64,000 nucleotides of DNA from Pseudomonas sp. S09G 359 (GCF_002843605.1 NZ_CP025263.1:452501-516500); one strand, 5' to 3'. Positions 18,710 to 28,745 are shown, counted from the first letter of the stretch. The notes: generated by a model from the letters alone, not told the origin. Program-made: numbers and translations.

Positions 18710-20392
18710 CTAGCGCACCCGCACGTAAGTGCCCGGCGCCGCTTCCATCGGTGGGTAGTTCTGGTTGCCCAGTGCGGTCAGGGTTTCGCGCTGTACGCCG
18801 GAGCGTTGCTGGACCCAGTCCAGCCACTGCGGCCACCAACTGCCTTCGACGTGGTTGGCATCGTAGTACCAGGCGCGCGGATCGCTGCTCAGCTTGGGGT
18901 TTTCCACATAGTTGGCCTTGGGGTTGCCCGGCGGGTTGAGGATGCTCTGGATATGCCCGCTGTTGGACAGCACGAAGCGCCGCTCGCCGCCCAGCAACTG
19001 CGTGGAGCGGTACACCGCGTCCCACGGCGTGATGTGGTCGTTGATCCCGGCCACGCTGAAGCTGTCCACCGTGACCTTCTGCAAGTCGATGGGCGTGCCG
19101 CACACCTCCAGGCCCCCGGGATGGCTCAGCGGGTTGTGCTTGAAGAAGTCCAGCAGGTCGCCATGCAGCGCGGCGGGCAGGCGGGTGTTGTCGTTGTTCC
19201 AGTAAAGGATGTCGAACGCGGGCGGTTCTTTGCCCAGCAGGTAGTTGTTGATCCAGTAGTTCCAGATCAGGTCGTTGGGGCGCATCCAGGCGAATACGCG
19301 GGCCATGTCGCGGCCGTCGAGTACGCCTTGCTGGTAGGAGCGGCGTTTGGCCGCCTCCAGGGTTTGCTCGTCGACAAACAGCGTGGCCGGGCTGTCGATC
19401 TGGCTGTCGAGCAGGCTCACCAGGTAGCTGGCGCTGGAGATGCGTCGTAGCTGGCGCTTGGCCTGCAGGTGGCCCTGCAGGGCGGCAATGGTCAGGCCGC
19501 CGGCGCAGGCGCCCATCAGGTTGACTTCGCGGGCGCCGGTGATCGCGCGGCACACGTTGAGTGCTTCCTCCAGTGCCGCGACATAGGTGGAGAGGCCCCA
19601 TTCACGGTGCCGCACATCCGGGTTGCGCCAGCTGACCATAAAAGTCTGCAAGCCGTTTTTCAGCGCGTACTGCACAAAGCTGTTGGCCGGGCTCAGGTCG
19701 AAAATGTAGTACTTGTTGATTTGCGGCGGCACGATCAGCAGCGGCTTGGCGTACTGTTTTTCGCTCATGGGCTTGTACTGGATCAGCTCCAGCAGCTCAT
19801 TGCGAAATACCACCGAGCCCGGGGTGGTGGCCACGGTCTTGCCCACCTCGAACGCCTGCTTGCTCACCTGGCGCGGCAGGCCGTGGTTATGCAGCAGGTC
19901 GTCGAACAGGTTGCTCACGCCGCGCACCACGCTGTTGCCGCCGGAGTTGAGCAGCTCCTTGATGGCCAGCGGGTTAAGCAGGGTATTGGAGGGGGATACC
20001 GCGTCGTTGAGCAGGGCGAAGGCGAAGTGCGCGCGGGCGCGGTCGTCGGCGCTCAACGAGCTGTCGTCGATCCAGTGGCGGGTTTGCTTTTGCCAGCTCA
20101 GGTAGGCTTGCAGGCTGCGGCGGTAAAACGGGTTGAGGGCCCAGGTCGGGTCGAGGAAGCGACTGTCGCGTGGGTTGGGCTCATGCACCGTTTCACCCAG
20201 CAGCACGCGGCCCAGTTGACCGCCCAGGGCCAGGGCGTGGCGGGCGGTATGCACCGGGTTGCGCAGGCCGTGCACGGCCACGCTGCGCAGGGTCGAGAGC
20301 AGGTCCCGGCCGCGCAGGCCGGTAATCGCATTTTGCGCGTTGATGAACGCAGCGGGGGTGGGGGCTGGGTTCGTCACGGGTCTTTCTCGCAT
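18710..20392 (-). CDS. phaC2: Class II poly(3-hydroxyalkanoate) synthase 2
   Basis: 560-residue class II synthase that polymerises medium-chain 3-hydroxyacyl-CoA on the granule surface. The lipase-like box GACAGG carries the catalytic Cys296; the Asp/His partners are in the AGINDHITPW and SNSGHIQS stretches. Length and colinearity with PhaC1 (559 residues) are as expected for the paralogous pair. Start at ATG 20392 (MRERPVTNPAPT) rather than the longer in-frame TTG/GTG region. It lies 88 bases after phaZ. Confidence 0.96.
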   Translation of the reverse strand: MRERPVTNPAPTPAAFINAQNAITGLRGRDLLSTLRSVAVHGLRNPVHTARHALALGGQLGRVLLGETVHEPNPRDSRFLDPTWALNPFYRRSLQAYLSWQKQTRHWIDDSSLSADDRARAHFAFALLNDAVSPSNTLLNPLAIKELLNSGGNSVVRGVSNLFDDLLHNHGLPRQVSKQAFEVGKTVATTPGSVVFRNELLELIQYKPMSEKQYAKPLLIVPPQINKYYIFDLSPANSFVQYALKNGLQTFMVSWRNPDVRHREWGLSTYVAALEEALNVCRAITGAREVNLMGACAGGLTIAALQGHLQAKRQLRRISSASYLVSLLDSQIDSPATLFVDEQTLEAAKRRSYQQGVLDGRDMARVFAWMRPNDLIWNYWINNYLLGKEPPAFDILYWNNDNTRLPAALHGDLLDFFKHNPLSHPGGLEVCGTPIDLQKVTVDSFSVAGINDHITPWDAVYRSTQLLGGERRFVLSNSGHIQSILNPPGNPKANYVENPKLSSDPRAWYYDANHVEGSWWPQWLDWVQQRSGVQRETLTALGNQNYPPMEAAPGTYVRVR

Positions 20393-20480
20393 GAGCCAAC
20401 ACTCCTTCGTCAAGCCAACAACGGGCACGCCAATTCAGAACCATAGTTGGTTCTGGGCAAGTTGCGAGGCGGTGTAGTCC

Positions 20481-21326
20481 TTACACGGCCGGTCGCGGGT
20501 GAATCACTGCGCGCAGGCGCTCCTCCTCAAGAAACTTCATGATGATCGGCGCCACGGCTTCGGCCCGGGTAATCAGGAACAGGTGCCCGTCATCGATGAT
20601 GTGCAGTTGCGCGTTGGGAATGCGCCAGGCCAGCATGCGCATGTTGATCAAGGGAATCAGCGGGTCGTCGTCCCCGGCCAGCACCAGGGTCGGTTGGCGG
20701 ATCTTGTGCAGCCAGTGGATGCTGGTCCAGCCCAGCCCCGCAAACAGCTGCCAGTAGTAACCCAGCTTGCCGGCCGAGCGCACTTTGCTGGCGTGCTCGG
20801 CGGCCAGTTTTGAATCGCGGCGGAACGAGCCGCCGTAGATCATCGGCGCAATGCGCACCACATGGGACGGCTGGATATAACGCCGCGGGCTCGCCATCAG
20901 CCAGAGTACTTTGGGTTTGCCCGGCACCATCACCGCACCCGCCGCCGTGGCTGCCAGGATCAGCTTCTTGCAGCGTTCCGGGTAGTCGTAGGCAAACTGC
21001 TGCGCCAACGCCCCGCCCCACGACACCCCGACCACGCTGACCTGGCCATAATCCAGGTAGTCGAGCATGCGTGCGGTGAGCTTGGCCAGGCCGGGAAAAC
21101 GATAGGGCCGGTTGGGCGTTGAGGAGCCGCCCACGCCCGGCACATCAAAGGCGATCACTTCCAGGTCCGGGTCCAGCGCCTGGACGAACGGAAACACCAG
21201 CTCAAGGTTGGCGCCGATGCCATTGAAGATCAGCAGCGGCGTCAAGTGAGGCTTGCCCGGGCGCACCGCCGTGCGGATGGTCTGGCCATCCAGGTCGATG
21301 GTACGGAAGATGAACGGTTGCGGCAT
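20481..21326 (-). CDS. phaZ: Intracellular poly(3-hydroxyalkanoate) depolymerase
   Basis: 281-residue alpha/beta hydrolase that releases 3-hydroxyacids from PHA granules for reuse. Nucleophile elbow GVSWGGALAQQ (Ser in GxSxG), oxyanion-hole region LIFNGIGANLE, acidic residue in AGDDDPLIPL and catalytic His in IDDGHLFLITR. Start at ATG 21326 (MPQPFIFRT). It lies between phaC1 and phaC2 as in other pseudomonads, with a variant REPIN between it and phaC1 that may affect relative mRNA levels. Confidence 0.95.
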   Translation of the reverse strand: MPQPFIFRTIDLDGQTIRTAVRPGKPHLTPLLIFNGIGANLELVFPFVQALDPDLEVIAFDVPGVGGSSTPNRPYRFPGLAKLTARMLDYLDYGQVSVVGVSWGGALAQQFAYDYPERCKKLILAATAAGAVMVPGKPKVLWLMASPRRYIQPSHVVRIAPMIYGGSFRRDSKLAAEHASKVRSAGKLGYYWQLFAGLGWTSIHWLHKIRQPTLVLAGDDDPLIPLINMRMLAWRIPNAQLHIIDDGHLFLITRAEAVAPIIMKFLEEERLRAVIHPRPAV

Positions 21327-21363
21327 GTTCAAGCCCTGTGAGGTGTGCGGTTGGAATGCAATC

Positions 21364-21470
21364 AATGTGGGAGGGGGCTTGCCCCCGATGGCTGTGTGTC
21401 AGCTACAGATCTGTGTCTGGTGCACTGCAATCGGGGGCAAGTCGAATCGTCGCACCGCCCCTCCCACATT
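21364..21470. repeat. REPIN with one variant arm, between phaC1 and phaZ
   Basis: The left arm is a standard GTGGGAGGGGGCTTGCCCCC unit. The right arm carries the extra segment CGGTGCGACGATTCGA (minus strand) between GGGAGGGG and CTTGCCCCC. It is positioned inside the phaC1-phaZ operon. Confidence 0.85.
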
Positions 21471-21485
21471 TGAACGCATTTCAAT

Positions 21486-23165
21486 CTAGCGTTCGTGTAC
21501 ATAGGTTCCCGGCGCAGCCTCAGCGGCGGCATAGGTTTTATTACCCAAACTCGTAGGTGCTTTCTTCAACTTACCTGCCCGCTCCGCCTGCCATGCCTGC
21601 CAATGCAGCCACCACGAGTCTGTGTGCTTGGTCGCATTCTCCTGCCACTCCAGCGGTTTACCCGCCAGGCTGTCGCTGGTCTGGTAGCGCGCCTTGGGGT
21701 TGCCAGGGGGGTTGAGGATGCTCTGGATATGCCCACTGCTGGACAATACAAACTCCACCTTGCCACCAAACAGCTGCGCCGACTTGTAGCAGGACTGCCA
21801 CGGCGTGATGTGGTCGTTGGTGCCGGCCAGTGAGTAGATATCGGCGGTGACCTGCTTGAGGTCGATGGGCGTGCCGCACACTTCCAGGGCGTTGGCGCGT
21901 ACCAGTGGGTTGTTCTTGAACAGTTCGATCAGGTCGCCGTGGAACGCCGCCGGCAAGCGCGTGGTGTCGTTGTTCCAGAACAGGATGTCGAACACCGGCG
22001 GCTCATTGCCGAGCAGGTAGTTGTTCACCCAGTAGTTCCAGATCAGGTCGTTGGGGCGCATCCAGGCGAATACCTTGGCCATGTCGCGGCCTTCGAGCAC
22101 GCCGGCCTGGTAGGAATGGCGCTTGGCTGCCTCCAGGGTCTGTTCGTCGACGAACAGCGCCACCTGGGTATCCAGGGTGGTGTCCAGCACGCTTACCAGC
22201 AGGGTGAGGGCGTTGACCTTCTTCTCGCCCAGCGCCGCGTAGTGGCCGAGCAGGGCGGTGCAGGTAATGCCGCCGGAGCAGGCGCCGAGCATGTTGATGT
22301 CTTTGCTGCCGGTAATCGCGGTGACCACATCGACCGCTTCCTTGAGCGCCTCGATATAGGTCGACAGGCCCCACTCGCGCTGGGCCTTGGTCGGGTTGCG
22401 CCAGCTGACGATAAAGGTCTGCTGGCCATTGCGCAGGCAAAAGCGCGCCAGGCTCTTGTCCGGGCTCAGGTCGAATACATAGAACTTGTTGATCTGCGGC
22501 GGCACCACCAGCAACGGACGCTCATGCACCTGTTCGGTGATCGGCTTGTACTGGATCAGCTCCAGCACGTCGTTGCGAAACACCACGGCGCCTTCGGTGG
22601 TGCCCAGGCTCTTGCCCACTTCAAACGCGCCCATGTTGACCTGGCTCGGCATGCCGCCGTTGTGCACCATGTCCTTGGCCAGGTGGGACAGGCCGTCGAG
22701 CAGGCTTTTACCGCCGGTTTCAAAAAAGCGTTTGACCGCCGCCGGGTTGGCCGCGCTGTTGGTGGGGGCCATGGCTTCGGTCATCAGGTTGATCACGAAG
22801 TGGCCACGGCTGATGTCCTGCTCCGACAGGTTGCTGTCGCCAATCCAGTCGTGCAGTTCCTTGCGCCACGCCAGGTAGGTTTGCAGGTAGCGTTTATAGA
22901 GCGGGTTCTGGCTCCAGGCCGGGTCGTGGAAGCGACGGTCGTCGCTCTCGGGTACCAGCTCGGATTTGCCGAACATCACGTTCTTCAATTCGACGCCAAA
23001 GTGGGCGACATGCTTGACGCTGTGCAACGGTTGCTTGATGGCTTGGGTCAGCACCATCTTCGCCGAGGCGAGTAAGTCCTTTTTCCGTAACGCGATGATC
23101 GGGTTGAGCCCCAGGGTGTTTTCCGAGGCCTGGCGTTTCAAGTCATCGTTGTTCTTGTTACTCAT
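21486..23165 (-). CDS. phaC1: Class II poly(3-hydroxyalkanoate) synthase 1
   Basis: 559-residue class II PHA synthase and first gene of the cluster. Catalytic Cys296 in GACSGG, Asp451 in LAGTNDHITPW and His479 in SSSGHIQS form the triad. The N-terminal 200 residues are the variable region typical of class II enzymes. ATG 23165 is preceded by GGAG. A good sigma-54 promoter lies about 115-130 bases upstream (23282-23297), so expression probably responds to nitrogen or carbon/nitrogen status through RpoN. Confidence 0.97.
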   Translation of the reverse strand: MSNKNNDDLKRQASENTLGLNPIIALRKKDLLASAKMVLTQAIKQPLHSVKHVAHFGVELKNVMFGKSELVPESDDRRFHDPAWSQNPLYKRYLQTYLAWRKELHDWIGDSNLSEQDISRGHFVINLMTEAMAPTNSAANPAAVKRFFETGGKSLLDGLSHLAKDMVHNGGMPSQVNMGAFEVGKSLGTTEGAVVFRNDVLELIQYKPITEQVHERPLLVVPPQINKFYVFDLSPDKSLARFCLRNGQQTFIVSWRNPTKAQREWGLSTYIEALKEAVDVVTAITGSKDINMLGACSGGITCTALLGHYAALGEKKVNALTLLVSVLDTTLDTQVALFVDEQTLEAAKRHSYQAGVLEGRDMAKVFAWMRPNDLIWNYWVNNYLLGNEPPVFDILFWNNDTTRLPAAFHGDLIELFKNNPLVRANALEVCGTPIDLKQVTADIYSLAGTNDHITPWQSCYKSAQLFGGKVEFVLSSSGHIQSILNPPGNPKARYQTSDSLAGKPLEWQENATKHTDSWWLHWQAWQAERAGKLKKAPTSLGNKTYAAAEAAPGTYVHER

Positions 23166-23281
23166 CTACGACGCTCCATTGTCCGAAAGACGAGTACCGG
23201 GTACCGCTGCGTACGAAGTTTCGATACACAACACAAGCCTGGTACTGCGACTCGGGTGACCGTTGATACCGCATCGTCAAA

Positions 23282-23297
23282 TGCAGGGAACTTGCCA
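23282..23297 (-). promoter_or_regulatory. Sigma-54 (RpoN) promoter of phaC1
   Basis: Minus-strand TGGCAAGTTCCCTGCA matches TGGCACGNNNNTTGCA at 10 of the 12 specified positions, with GG and GC exactly 10 bp apart as RpoN requires. Predicted transcript start is about 12 bases downstream, roughly 105 bases before the phaC1 ATG. A sigma-54 promoter at this place has been described for P. aeruginosa phaC1 as I recall it. The rest of the 23166-23414 spacer shows no gene. Confidence 0.7.
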
Positions 23298-23414
23298 GTT
23301 CCATTGGTTACCCGAGTTTAATTTTTTTCGCAAGCGGGCCAATCGTTGGCCACGCGACAGGGCATTCAAGCAGATGAAATTAGAAAATGCCCTCTAAAGA
23401 GCAAGAGGCTCGGG

Positions 23415-23792
23415 CTAGAGCATCAGCCGCACGACCGACTCACTCGGATCGCGGGTTTTTCCGGCGGCCTTGAGCTCGGCGAGATAATCGGCCCACAGCG
23501 CGTCCTGACGCACGGCCAGTTGGTAGAGGTAGTCCCAGGTGAACAGCCCGCTGTCATGGCCGTCATCGAAGGTCAATTTCAGTGCGTACTGACCGGCGGG
23601 TTCTATCTTGGTCAACCGCACGTTGAGTTTGCCGAATTGCAGGATGGGTTTGCCGTGGCCCTGGACCTCGGCGGAAGGCGAGTGGGTGCGCAGCAGCTCG
23701 GCGGAAAGTTGGTACACCTCGTCGGGCCCGTAGGTGAGGCCGAGGGTGTTGGAGGTTTTGTGCAGGTTTACAGCCGTGGGGAATTTGGTCAT
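23415..23792 (-). CDS. DUF971 / gamma-butyrobetaine hydroxylase N-terminal-domain-like protein
   Basis: 125-residue small protein consisting of the domain found at the N-terminus of gamma-butyrobetaine dioxygenases (TFDDGHDSGLFTWDYLYQLA is characteristic, residues about 74-93). It is found next to hslVU in many proteobacteria. As a stand-alone protein its biochemical role is not known to me; it lacks the dioxygenase domain, so no hydroxylase activity is expected. Confidence 0.85.
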   Translation of the reverse strand: MTKFPTAVNLHKTSNTLGLTYGPDEVYQLSAELLRTHSPSAEVQGHGKPILQFGKLNVRLTKIEPAGQYALKLTFDDGHDSGLFTWDYLYQLAVRQDALWADYLAELKAAGKTRDPSESVVRLML

Positions 23793-23822
23793 TGATGATC
23801 ATCCTGAAGGAACCGACATCAA

Positions 23823-23915
23823 AATGTGGGAGGGGGCTTGCCCCCGATTGCGGTGTATCAGTATCAGATGTACTGACTGACACATTGCAATCGGGGGCAA
23901 GCCCCCTCCCACATT
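23823..23915. repeat. REPIN
   Basis: Inverted GTGGGAGGGGGCTTGCCCCCGAT units with a central segment containing a CAGTATCAGATGTACTGACTG palindrome-like core, between the hslU stop and the DUF971 start. Confidence 0.9.
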
Positions 23916-23948
23916 GAAGCAATAAAGCAAAGCAGTTCTGAGTGAGGC

Positions 23949-25286
23949 TTACAGAATGTAGCGAGACAGATCTTCGTTCTGCGCCAATTCGCCCAAGTGG
24001 CTATTCACGTACTCAGCATCGATCTTGATCGCTTCGCCATTCTGCGAGCCGGCCATATCACCGGCGCTGAAGGACACTTCCTCAAGCAAGCGCTCAAGCA
24101 AGGTGTGCAGGCGACGGGCACCGATGTTCTCGGTCTTCTCGTTGACCTGCCAGGCGATCTCCGCCAGGCGCTTGATGCCATCCGGCAGGAACTCAATGCC
24201 CAAGCCTTCGGTTTTCAGCAGCTCACGGTACTGCTCGGTGAGCGACGCATGCGGCTCGCTGAGGATGCGTTCGAAGTCGCCCGGGGTCAGCGCCTTGAGC
24301 TCCACGCGGATTGGCAGGCGGCCTTGCAGCTCCGGCACCAGGTCGCTTGGCTTGCTCAGGTGGAACGCGCCGGAGGCGATAAACAGGATGTGGTCGGTCT
24401 TGACCATGCCCAGCTTGGTGTTCACGGTGCAGCCTTCGATCAGCGGCAGCAGGTCGCGCTGTACGCCTTCGCGGGACACATCGACGCCGCCGGAGTTGCC
24501 GCGCTTGGCCACCTTGTCGATTTCGTCGATAAACACGATGCCGTGCTGCTCGACCGCTTCCAGGGCCTTGGCCTTGAGTTCTTCTTCATTCACCAGGCGC
24601 CCGGCTTCTTCGTCGCGCACCAGTTTCAGCGCTTCCTTCACCTTGAGCTTGCGGCTTTTCTTCTTGCCCTTGCCCATGTTGGCGAACAGGTTCTGCAGCT
24701 GGCTGGTCATTTCTTCCATGCCAGGCGGTGCGGAGATGTCGACGCCTGCGACTTCGGCGACTTCGATCTCGATTTCCTTGTCATCCAGCTGGCCTTCACG
24801 CAGGCGCTTGCGGAACAGCTGGCGCGTGTTGGAATCCGAGGCCGGCGCGGCGTCTTCGTTGAAACCCATGCGTGCCGGGGGCAGCAGGGCGTCGAGGATG
24901 CGTTCTTCGGCGGCGTCTTCGGCGCGGTGGCTGACCTTGGTCATTTCCTGTTCGCGCAGCAGCTTCAGGGCGGCGTCGGCCAGATCACGGATGATCGACT
25001 CGACGTCACGGCCCACATAGCCGACTTCGGTGAACTTGGTGGCTTCGACCTTGATGAACGGCGCATTGGCCAGCTTGGCCAGGCGCCGGGCGATTTCGGT
25101 TTTACCGACGCCGGTAGGACCGATCATCAAGATGTTCTTGGGGGTTACTTCAACGCGCAGCTCTTCGGGCAATTGCATCCGGCGCCAGCGGTTACGCAGC
25201 GCGATGGCTACGGCGCGCTTGGCATCGTCCTGGCCGATGATATGGCGGTTAAGTTCATGGACGATTTCGCGGGGGGTCATGGACAT
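23949..25286 (-). CDS. hslU: ATP-dependent protease ATPase subunit HslU
   Basis: 445-residue AAA+ unfoldase that feeds substrates to the HslV peptidase ring. Walker [16 protein letters not shown], the pore-loop [11 protein letters not shown], an I-domain insertion (about residues 110-235), Walker [11 protein letters not shown], sensor motifs, and the conserved C-terminal SRYIL tail that inserts into HslV. Start at ATG 25286 ([12 protein letters not shown]), 37 bases after hslV in one heat-shock operon. Confidence 0.97.
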   Translation of the reverse strand: MSMTPREIVHELNRHIIGQDDAKRAVAIALRNRWRRMQLPEELRVEVTPKNILMIGPTGVGKTEIARRLAKLANAPFIKVEATKFTEVGYVGRDVESIIRDLADAALKLLREQEMTKVSHRAEDAAEERILDALLPPARMGFNEDAAPASDSNTRQLFRKRLREGQLDDKEIEIEVAEVAGVDISAPPGMEEMTSQLQNLFANMGKGKKKSRKLKVKEALKLVRDEEAGRLVNEEELKAKALEAVEQHGIVFIDEIDKVAKRGNSGGVDVSREGVQRDLLPLIEGCTVNTKLGMVKTDHILFIASGAFHLSKPSDLVPELQGRLPIRVELKALTPGDFERILSEPHASLTEQYRELLKTEGLGIEFLPDGIKRLAEIAWQVNEKTENIGARRLHTLLERLLEEVSFSAGDMAGSQNGEAIKIDAEYVNSHLGELAQNEDLSRYIL

Positions 25287-25323
25287 AGTGTCTGGCGGCC
25301 TCAAGCGGGAATAAGCCTACGGC

Positions 25324-25854
25324 TTACTCGGCGAGGTCCTGCTCCTCAATGGTGAAGTTGTGGTTGGTGAACACGCAGATATCACCGGCGATGCCCAGGG
25401 CAGTCTCGACGATTTCGCGGGCCGACAGGTCGGTTTTCTTCATCAGTGCGCTGGCTGCGGCTTGGGCGTAGCCGCCACCGGAACCCATGGCGATCAGGCC
25501 ATGCTCGGGCTCAACCACGTCGCCGTTACCGGTGATGATCAAGGAGGCGTCTTTGTTGGCCACGGCCAGCATGGCTTCCAGGCGGCTGAGGGAGCGGTCG
25601 GTGCGCCATTCTTTGGCAAGCTCGACAGCGGCGCGCACGAGGTGGCCCTGGTGTTTTTCCAGCTGGCCTTCGAAACGCTCGAAGAGGGTGAAGGCGTCGG
25701 CGGTAGCGCCGGCGAAACCGGCAAGCACCTGGCCGTGGTACAGGCGACGCACTTTCTTGGCGTTGCCTTTCATCACGGTATTACCCAGGGAAACCTGGCC
25801 GTCGCCGCCCATGACGACTTTGCCGTGGCGACGTACTGAAACGATGGTGGTCAA
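25324..25854 (-). CDS. hslV: ATP-dependent protease peptidase subunit HslV (TTG start)
   Basis: 176-residue threonine peptidase forming the two-ring core of the HslVU protease. The longest frame begins at GTG 25869 and would encode [12 protein letters not shown], but the active enzyme needs a Thr exposed after Met removal. TTG 25854 gives [11 protein letters not shown] with Thr as residue 2, and GGAG lies 9 bases upstream of it, so TTG is the biologically required start. Downstream family blocks: [21 protein letters not shown] (with the catalytic Lys) and [14 protein letters not shown]. Confidence 0.95.
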   Translation of the reverse strand: MTTIVSVRRHGKVVMGGDGQVSLGNTVMKGNAKKVRRLYHGQVLAGFAGATADAFTLFERFEGQLEKHQGHLVRAAVELAKEWRTDRSLSRLEAMLAVANKDASLIITGNGDVVEPEHGLIAMGSGGGYAQAAASALMKKTDLSAREIVETALGIAGDICVFTNHNFTIEEQDLAE

Positions 25855-25901
25855 GGGGAGAGTCTCCACGCAGCGGGGCGAAAATGCCCTGATGGAAACT
25901 G

Positions 25902-25929
25902 ATATGGGGGTGGTGGGGATGATTTCAAC
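25902..25929 (-). promoter_or_regulatory. Sigma-32 heat-shock promoter of hslVU
   Basis: Minus strand: GTTGAAA (25929-25923), 13-bp spacer, CCCCATAT (25909-25902). The -10 is a complete match to CCCCATNT and the -35 differs from CTTGAAA at one base. Predicted transcript start is near 25895, about 40 bases before the hslV TTG. Confidence 0.85.
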
Positions 25930-25997
25930 CGTAGGACTTCAGTGCGGACGAGCGGTGTTTATGTGTTTTACACATTTTCATAAACACCACAAAACCA

Positions 25998-26090
25998 AAT
26001 GTGGGAGGGGGCTTGCCCCCGATAGCGGTGCATCAGTCACCGAAAATATTGACTGATCTACCGCCATCGGGGGCAAGCCCCCTCCCACAT
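25998..26090. repeat. REPIN
   Basis: Inverted GTGGGAGGGGGCTTGCCCCCGAT units in the spacer between hslV and the SPOR-protein gene, upstream of the hslV promoter. Together with the promoter it accounts for most of 25870-26112. Confidence 0.9.
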
Positions 26091-26112
26091 ATGGCCCGCT
26101 GTGATCTTTGGA

Positions 26113-26814
26113 TCAGCGGCTCTGGCGTTGTTGTAACAACAGGTTGCTAAACCCTGCGCCGGCCAGTTGTTTCTGCGCCACAGTCAGCTGTTCACGGTTG
26201 CTGAACGGGCCTACCAGCACGCGATACCAGGTCGCATCCTTCACCGTGCCGGACTCCACGGTCACCGCCTGCCCGAGCAAAATGATCTGCGCCCGCACAC
26301 GATCCGCATCCGCCTGTTTCGGGAACGAGCCCGCTTGCAGGAAGAACTTGGTTACCGGCGCCGCCTTGGTTTCTGCAACCGGCGGCGGCGGTGGCGGGGT
26401 GATCCCGGCCAATGCGGCCTGGGCGCGGGCGGTGTCGATTTTGGCCGCTTCCGCTGGCGTTACCGGCGTGGTCGGCACTTGCGGCGTCGGCAGGGTTTTC
26501 TCCGGCACGGCGTCGGGCGGCACGATCACTTCCGATTCCGGCAGCAGGGTGTAGAAGTCGTACTTCGGCTTCACCGGTGCGGTCGGGCTCGGCGCGGTTT
26601 TGTTGGCTTCGGCCATTTTCGTGGCCTTCTGCTGTTCCTGCTTGACCCGTTTGACGTCATCGCCTTTTCCCGGGTCCAGCTTCATCAGGAACACGATAAA
26701 CGCGCCGACCGTAAGGCCGATGGCCATCCACAACCAGCCTGGAATCGGCTTCTTTGCCGGGGCCTGGTAGCGGCTGGCGCCGCGCTTGGGTGCAGGTTTT
26801 TTCTTGGCAGCCAA
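26113..26814 (-). CDS. SPOR-domain inner-membrane protein (FtsN-like)
   Basis: 233-residue bitopic protein with a basic cytoplasmic N-terminus (MAAKKKPAPKRGASRYQ), one membrane helix at about residues 28-44, a proline/lysine-rich periplasmic linker and a C-terminal SPOR domain (about residues 150-228, FFLQAGSFPKQADADRVRAQ) that binds denuded septal peptidoglycan. The architecture matches FtsN, and its place between argS and hslV is conserved in pseudomonads. It is named FtsN-like rather than FtsN because the essential short helices in the linker cannot be confirmed by eye. It starts 1 base after the argS stop. Confidence 0.85.
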   Translation of the reverse strand: MAAKKKPAPKRGASRYQAPAKKPIPGWLWMAIGLTVGAFIVFLMKLDPGKGDDVKRVKQEQQKATKMAEANKTAPSPTAPVKPKYDFYTLLPESEVIVPPDAVPEKTLPTPQVPTTPVTPAEAAKIDTARAQAALAGITPPPPPPVAETKAAPVTKFFLQAGSFPKQADADRVRAQIILLGQAVTVESGTVKDATWYRVLVGPFSNREQLTVAQKQLAGAGFSNLLLQQRQSR

Positions 26815-26815
26815 C

Positions 26816-28552
26816 TTACATACGCTCCAGGGTTTCCAGGCCTAACAGTTCCAGGCCTTGCTTGAGGGTCCGTCCGGCCAGTGCGGCGAGGCGCAGGCGA
26901 CTCTGCTTCTGGGCTTCGTCGTCGGCGGAGAGGATCGGGCAGTTCTCGTAGAAGCTGGAGAACAGACCGGCGACTTCGTACAGGTAAGTGCAGAGGATAT
27001 GCGGCGTGCCTTTCTCGCCGACGCTGTTCAGCACTTCGCCGAATTGCGCCAGTTTGGCCGCCAGTTCCTGTTCGTGCGGGGCATCCAGCACGATCTGGCC
27101 TTCGACTTCGCTGAAGTCCTTGCCCAGTTTGCGGAATACACCGGCCACACGGGTGTAGGCGTACAGCAGGTACGGCGCGGTGTTGCCTTCGAAGTTGAGC
27201 ATCAGTTCGAAGTTGAAGCTGTAGTCGCTGGTGCGGTGCTTGGACAGGTCGGCGTATTTCACCGCGCCAATCCCCACCACGCGGGCGATGTTGCGCAGGT
27301 CGGCCTCGGCCAGCTCAGGGTTCTTCTCCTTCACGAGGGTGTAGGCACGTTCCTGGGCTTCGGTGAGCAGGTCGATCAGCTTCACAGTGCCGCCGTCGCG
27401 GGTCTTGAACGGGCGGCCATCGGCGCCGTTCATGGTGCCGAAGCCCATGTGCTCCATGTGCATCGGGTGGGTGATGAAGCCCGCGCGGCGCGCCACTTCG
27501 AACACCTGCTGGAAGTGCAGGGCCTGGCGCTGGTCGACGAAATACAGCGCGCGATCAGCCTTGAGCACGCCGCTGCGGTAGCGCACGGCCGCCAGGTCGG
27601 TGGTGGCGTAGAGGTAGCCGCCATCGGCCTTGACGATGATCACCGGCAGTGGCTCGCCGTCGGCGGTCTTGAATTCTTCGAGGAACACGCACTGCGCGCC
27701 GTTGCTTTCCACCAGCAGGCCGGCGGCCTTGAGGTCGTTGACCACGTTGATCAGGTCGTCGTTGTAGGCGCTTTCGCCCATCACGTCGGCCATGGTCAGC
27801 TTAACGTTGAGCAACTCGTAGATTTCCTGGCAGTGGGACAGCGAAATCTCACGGAAGCGCCCCCACAGTTCCAGGCATTCCTTGTCGCCGGCCTGCAACT
27901 TGACCACCAGGCCCCGGGCGCGGTCGGCGAACTCTTCGGATTCGTCAAAGCGCTTTTTGGCGGCGCGGTAGAAGTTCTCCAGGTCCGACAGCTCGTTGCT
28001 GGTGATCGGGTTTTCCTGAAGATAAGCCATCAGCATGCCGAACTGGGTGCCCCAGTCGCCCACGTGGTTCTGGCGGATCACGGTGTCGCCAAGGAACTCC
28101 AGCACCCGTGCCACGCCGTCGCCGATGATGGTGGAGCGCAAGTGGCCCACGTGCATCTCTTTGGCCAGGTTGGGGGCCGACAGGTCGACCGCCACGCGCT
28201 GCAGCGGGCCGGCCTTGCGCACGCCGATCTTGGCGTCGGCCAGGGCCGCGTCGAGACGGCTGGCCAATGCCTGGGTGTTCTGGAAGAAGTTAATGAAACC
28301 CGGGCCGGCGATTTCGGCCTTGGTCACACTCTCGTCGGCCGGCAGCGCAGCGATGATTTTTTCCGCCAGGTCGCGCGGCTTCATGCCCGCAGGCTTGGAC
28401 AGCATCATTGCGATGTTGCTGGCGAAGTCACCGTGGGTCTTGTCGCGGGTGTTCTCCACCTGGATCGCCGGCGTCAGGCCTTCAGGCAACACACCTTCGT
28501 TGACGAGTTGGGTGAGGGCTTGTTGGATCAGCTGGCGAATGGTGTCTTTCAT
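26816..28552 (-). CDS. argS: Arginyl-tRNA synthetase
   Basis: 578-residue class I aminoacyl-tRNA synthetase charging tRNA-Arg. The N-terminal Add-1-like tRNA-elbow domain covers residues 1-110, the HIGH-type motif HVGH is in [15 protein letters not shown] (about 117-131), and the C-terminal DALR anticodon domain ends [17 protein letters not shown]. As in many ArgRS the KMSK motif is not canonical ([10 protein letters not shown]). Start at ATG 28552 ([11 protein letters not shown]). Confidence 0.97.
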   Translation of the reverse strand: MKDTIRQLIQQALTQLVNEGVLPEGLTPAIQVENTRDKTHGDFASNIAMMLSKPAGMKPRDLAEKIIAALPADESVTKAEIAGPGFINFFQNTQALASRLDAALADAKIGVRKAGPLQRVAVDLSAPNLAKEMHVGHLRSTIIGDGVARVLEFLGDTVIRQNHVGDWGTQFGMLMAYLQENPITSNELSDLENFYRAAKKRFDESEEFADRARGLVVKLQAGDKECLELWGRFREISLSHCQEIYELLNVKLTMADVMGESAYNDDLINVVNDLKAAGLLVESNGAQCVFLEEFKTADGEPLPVIIVKADGGYLYATTDLAAVRYRSGVLKADRALYFVDQRQALHFQQVFEVARRAGFITHPMHMEHMGFGTMNGADGRPFKTRDGGTVKLIDLLTEAQERAYTLVKEKNPELAEADLRNIARVVGIGAVKYADLSKHRTSDYSFNFELMLNFEGNTAPYLLYAYTRVAGVFRKLGKDFSEVEGQIVLDAPHEQELAAKLAQFGEVLNSVGEKGTPHILCTYLYEVAGLFSSFYENCPILSADDEAQKQSRLRLAALAGRTLKQGLELLGLETLERM

Positions 28553-28670
28553 GGTGTTCTCTTTCGACCGCAAGCGGCGGTGCGCGATGCGCAGGTGGAA
28601 AAACTGGGCATTATCCGTGGCGAGGGCGGGCTTGCCAACCGTTCAGACCAGATGGCGGACCTGCGGGCCT

Positions 28671-28745
28671 CATCGCGGGCAAGCCCGCTCCCACATTTAA
28701 GGGTGTTCACATTTCAAAATGTGGGAGCTGGCTTGCCTGCGATGG
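28671..28745. repeat. REP pair (short-centred)
   Basis: Two inverted units, CGGGCAAGCCCGCTCCCACATT and AATGTGGGAGCTGGCTTGCCTGC (each split by a mismatch), separated by about 20 bases, between the priA stop and argS start. A half unit (GGCGAGGGCGGGCTTGCC) lies just left at about 28618. Confidence 0.75.
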
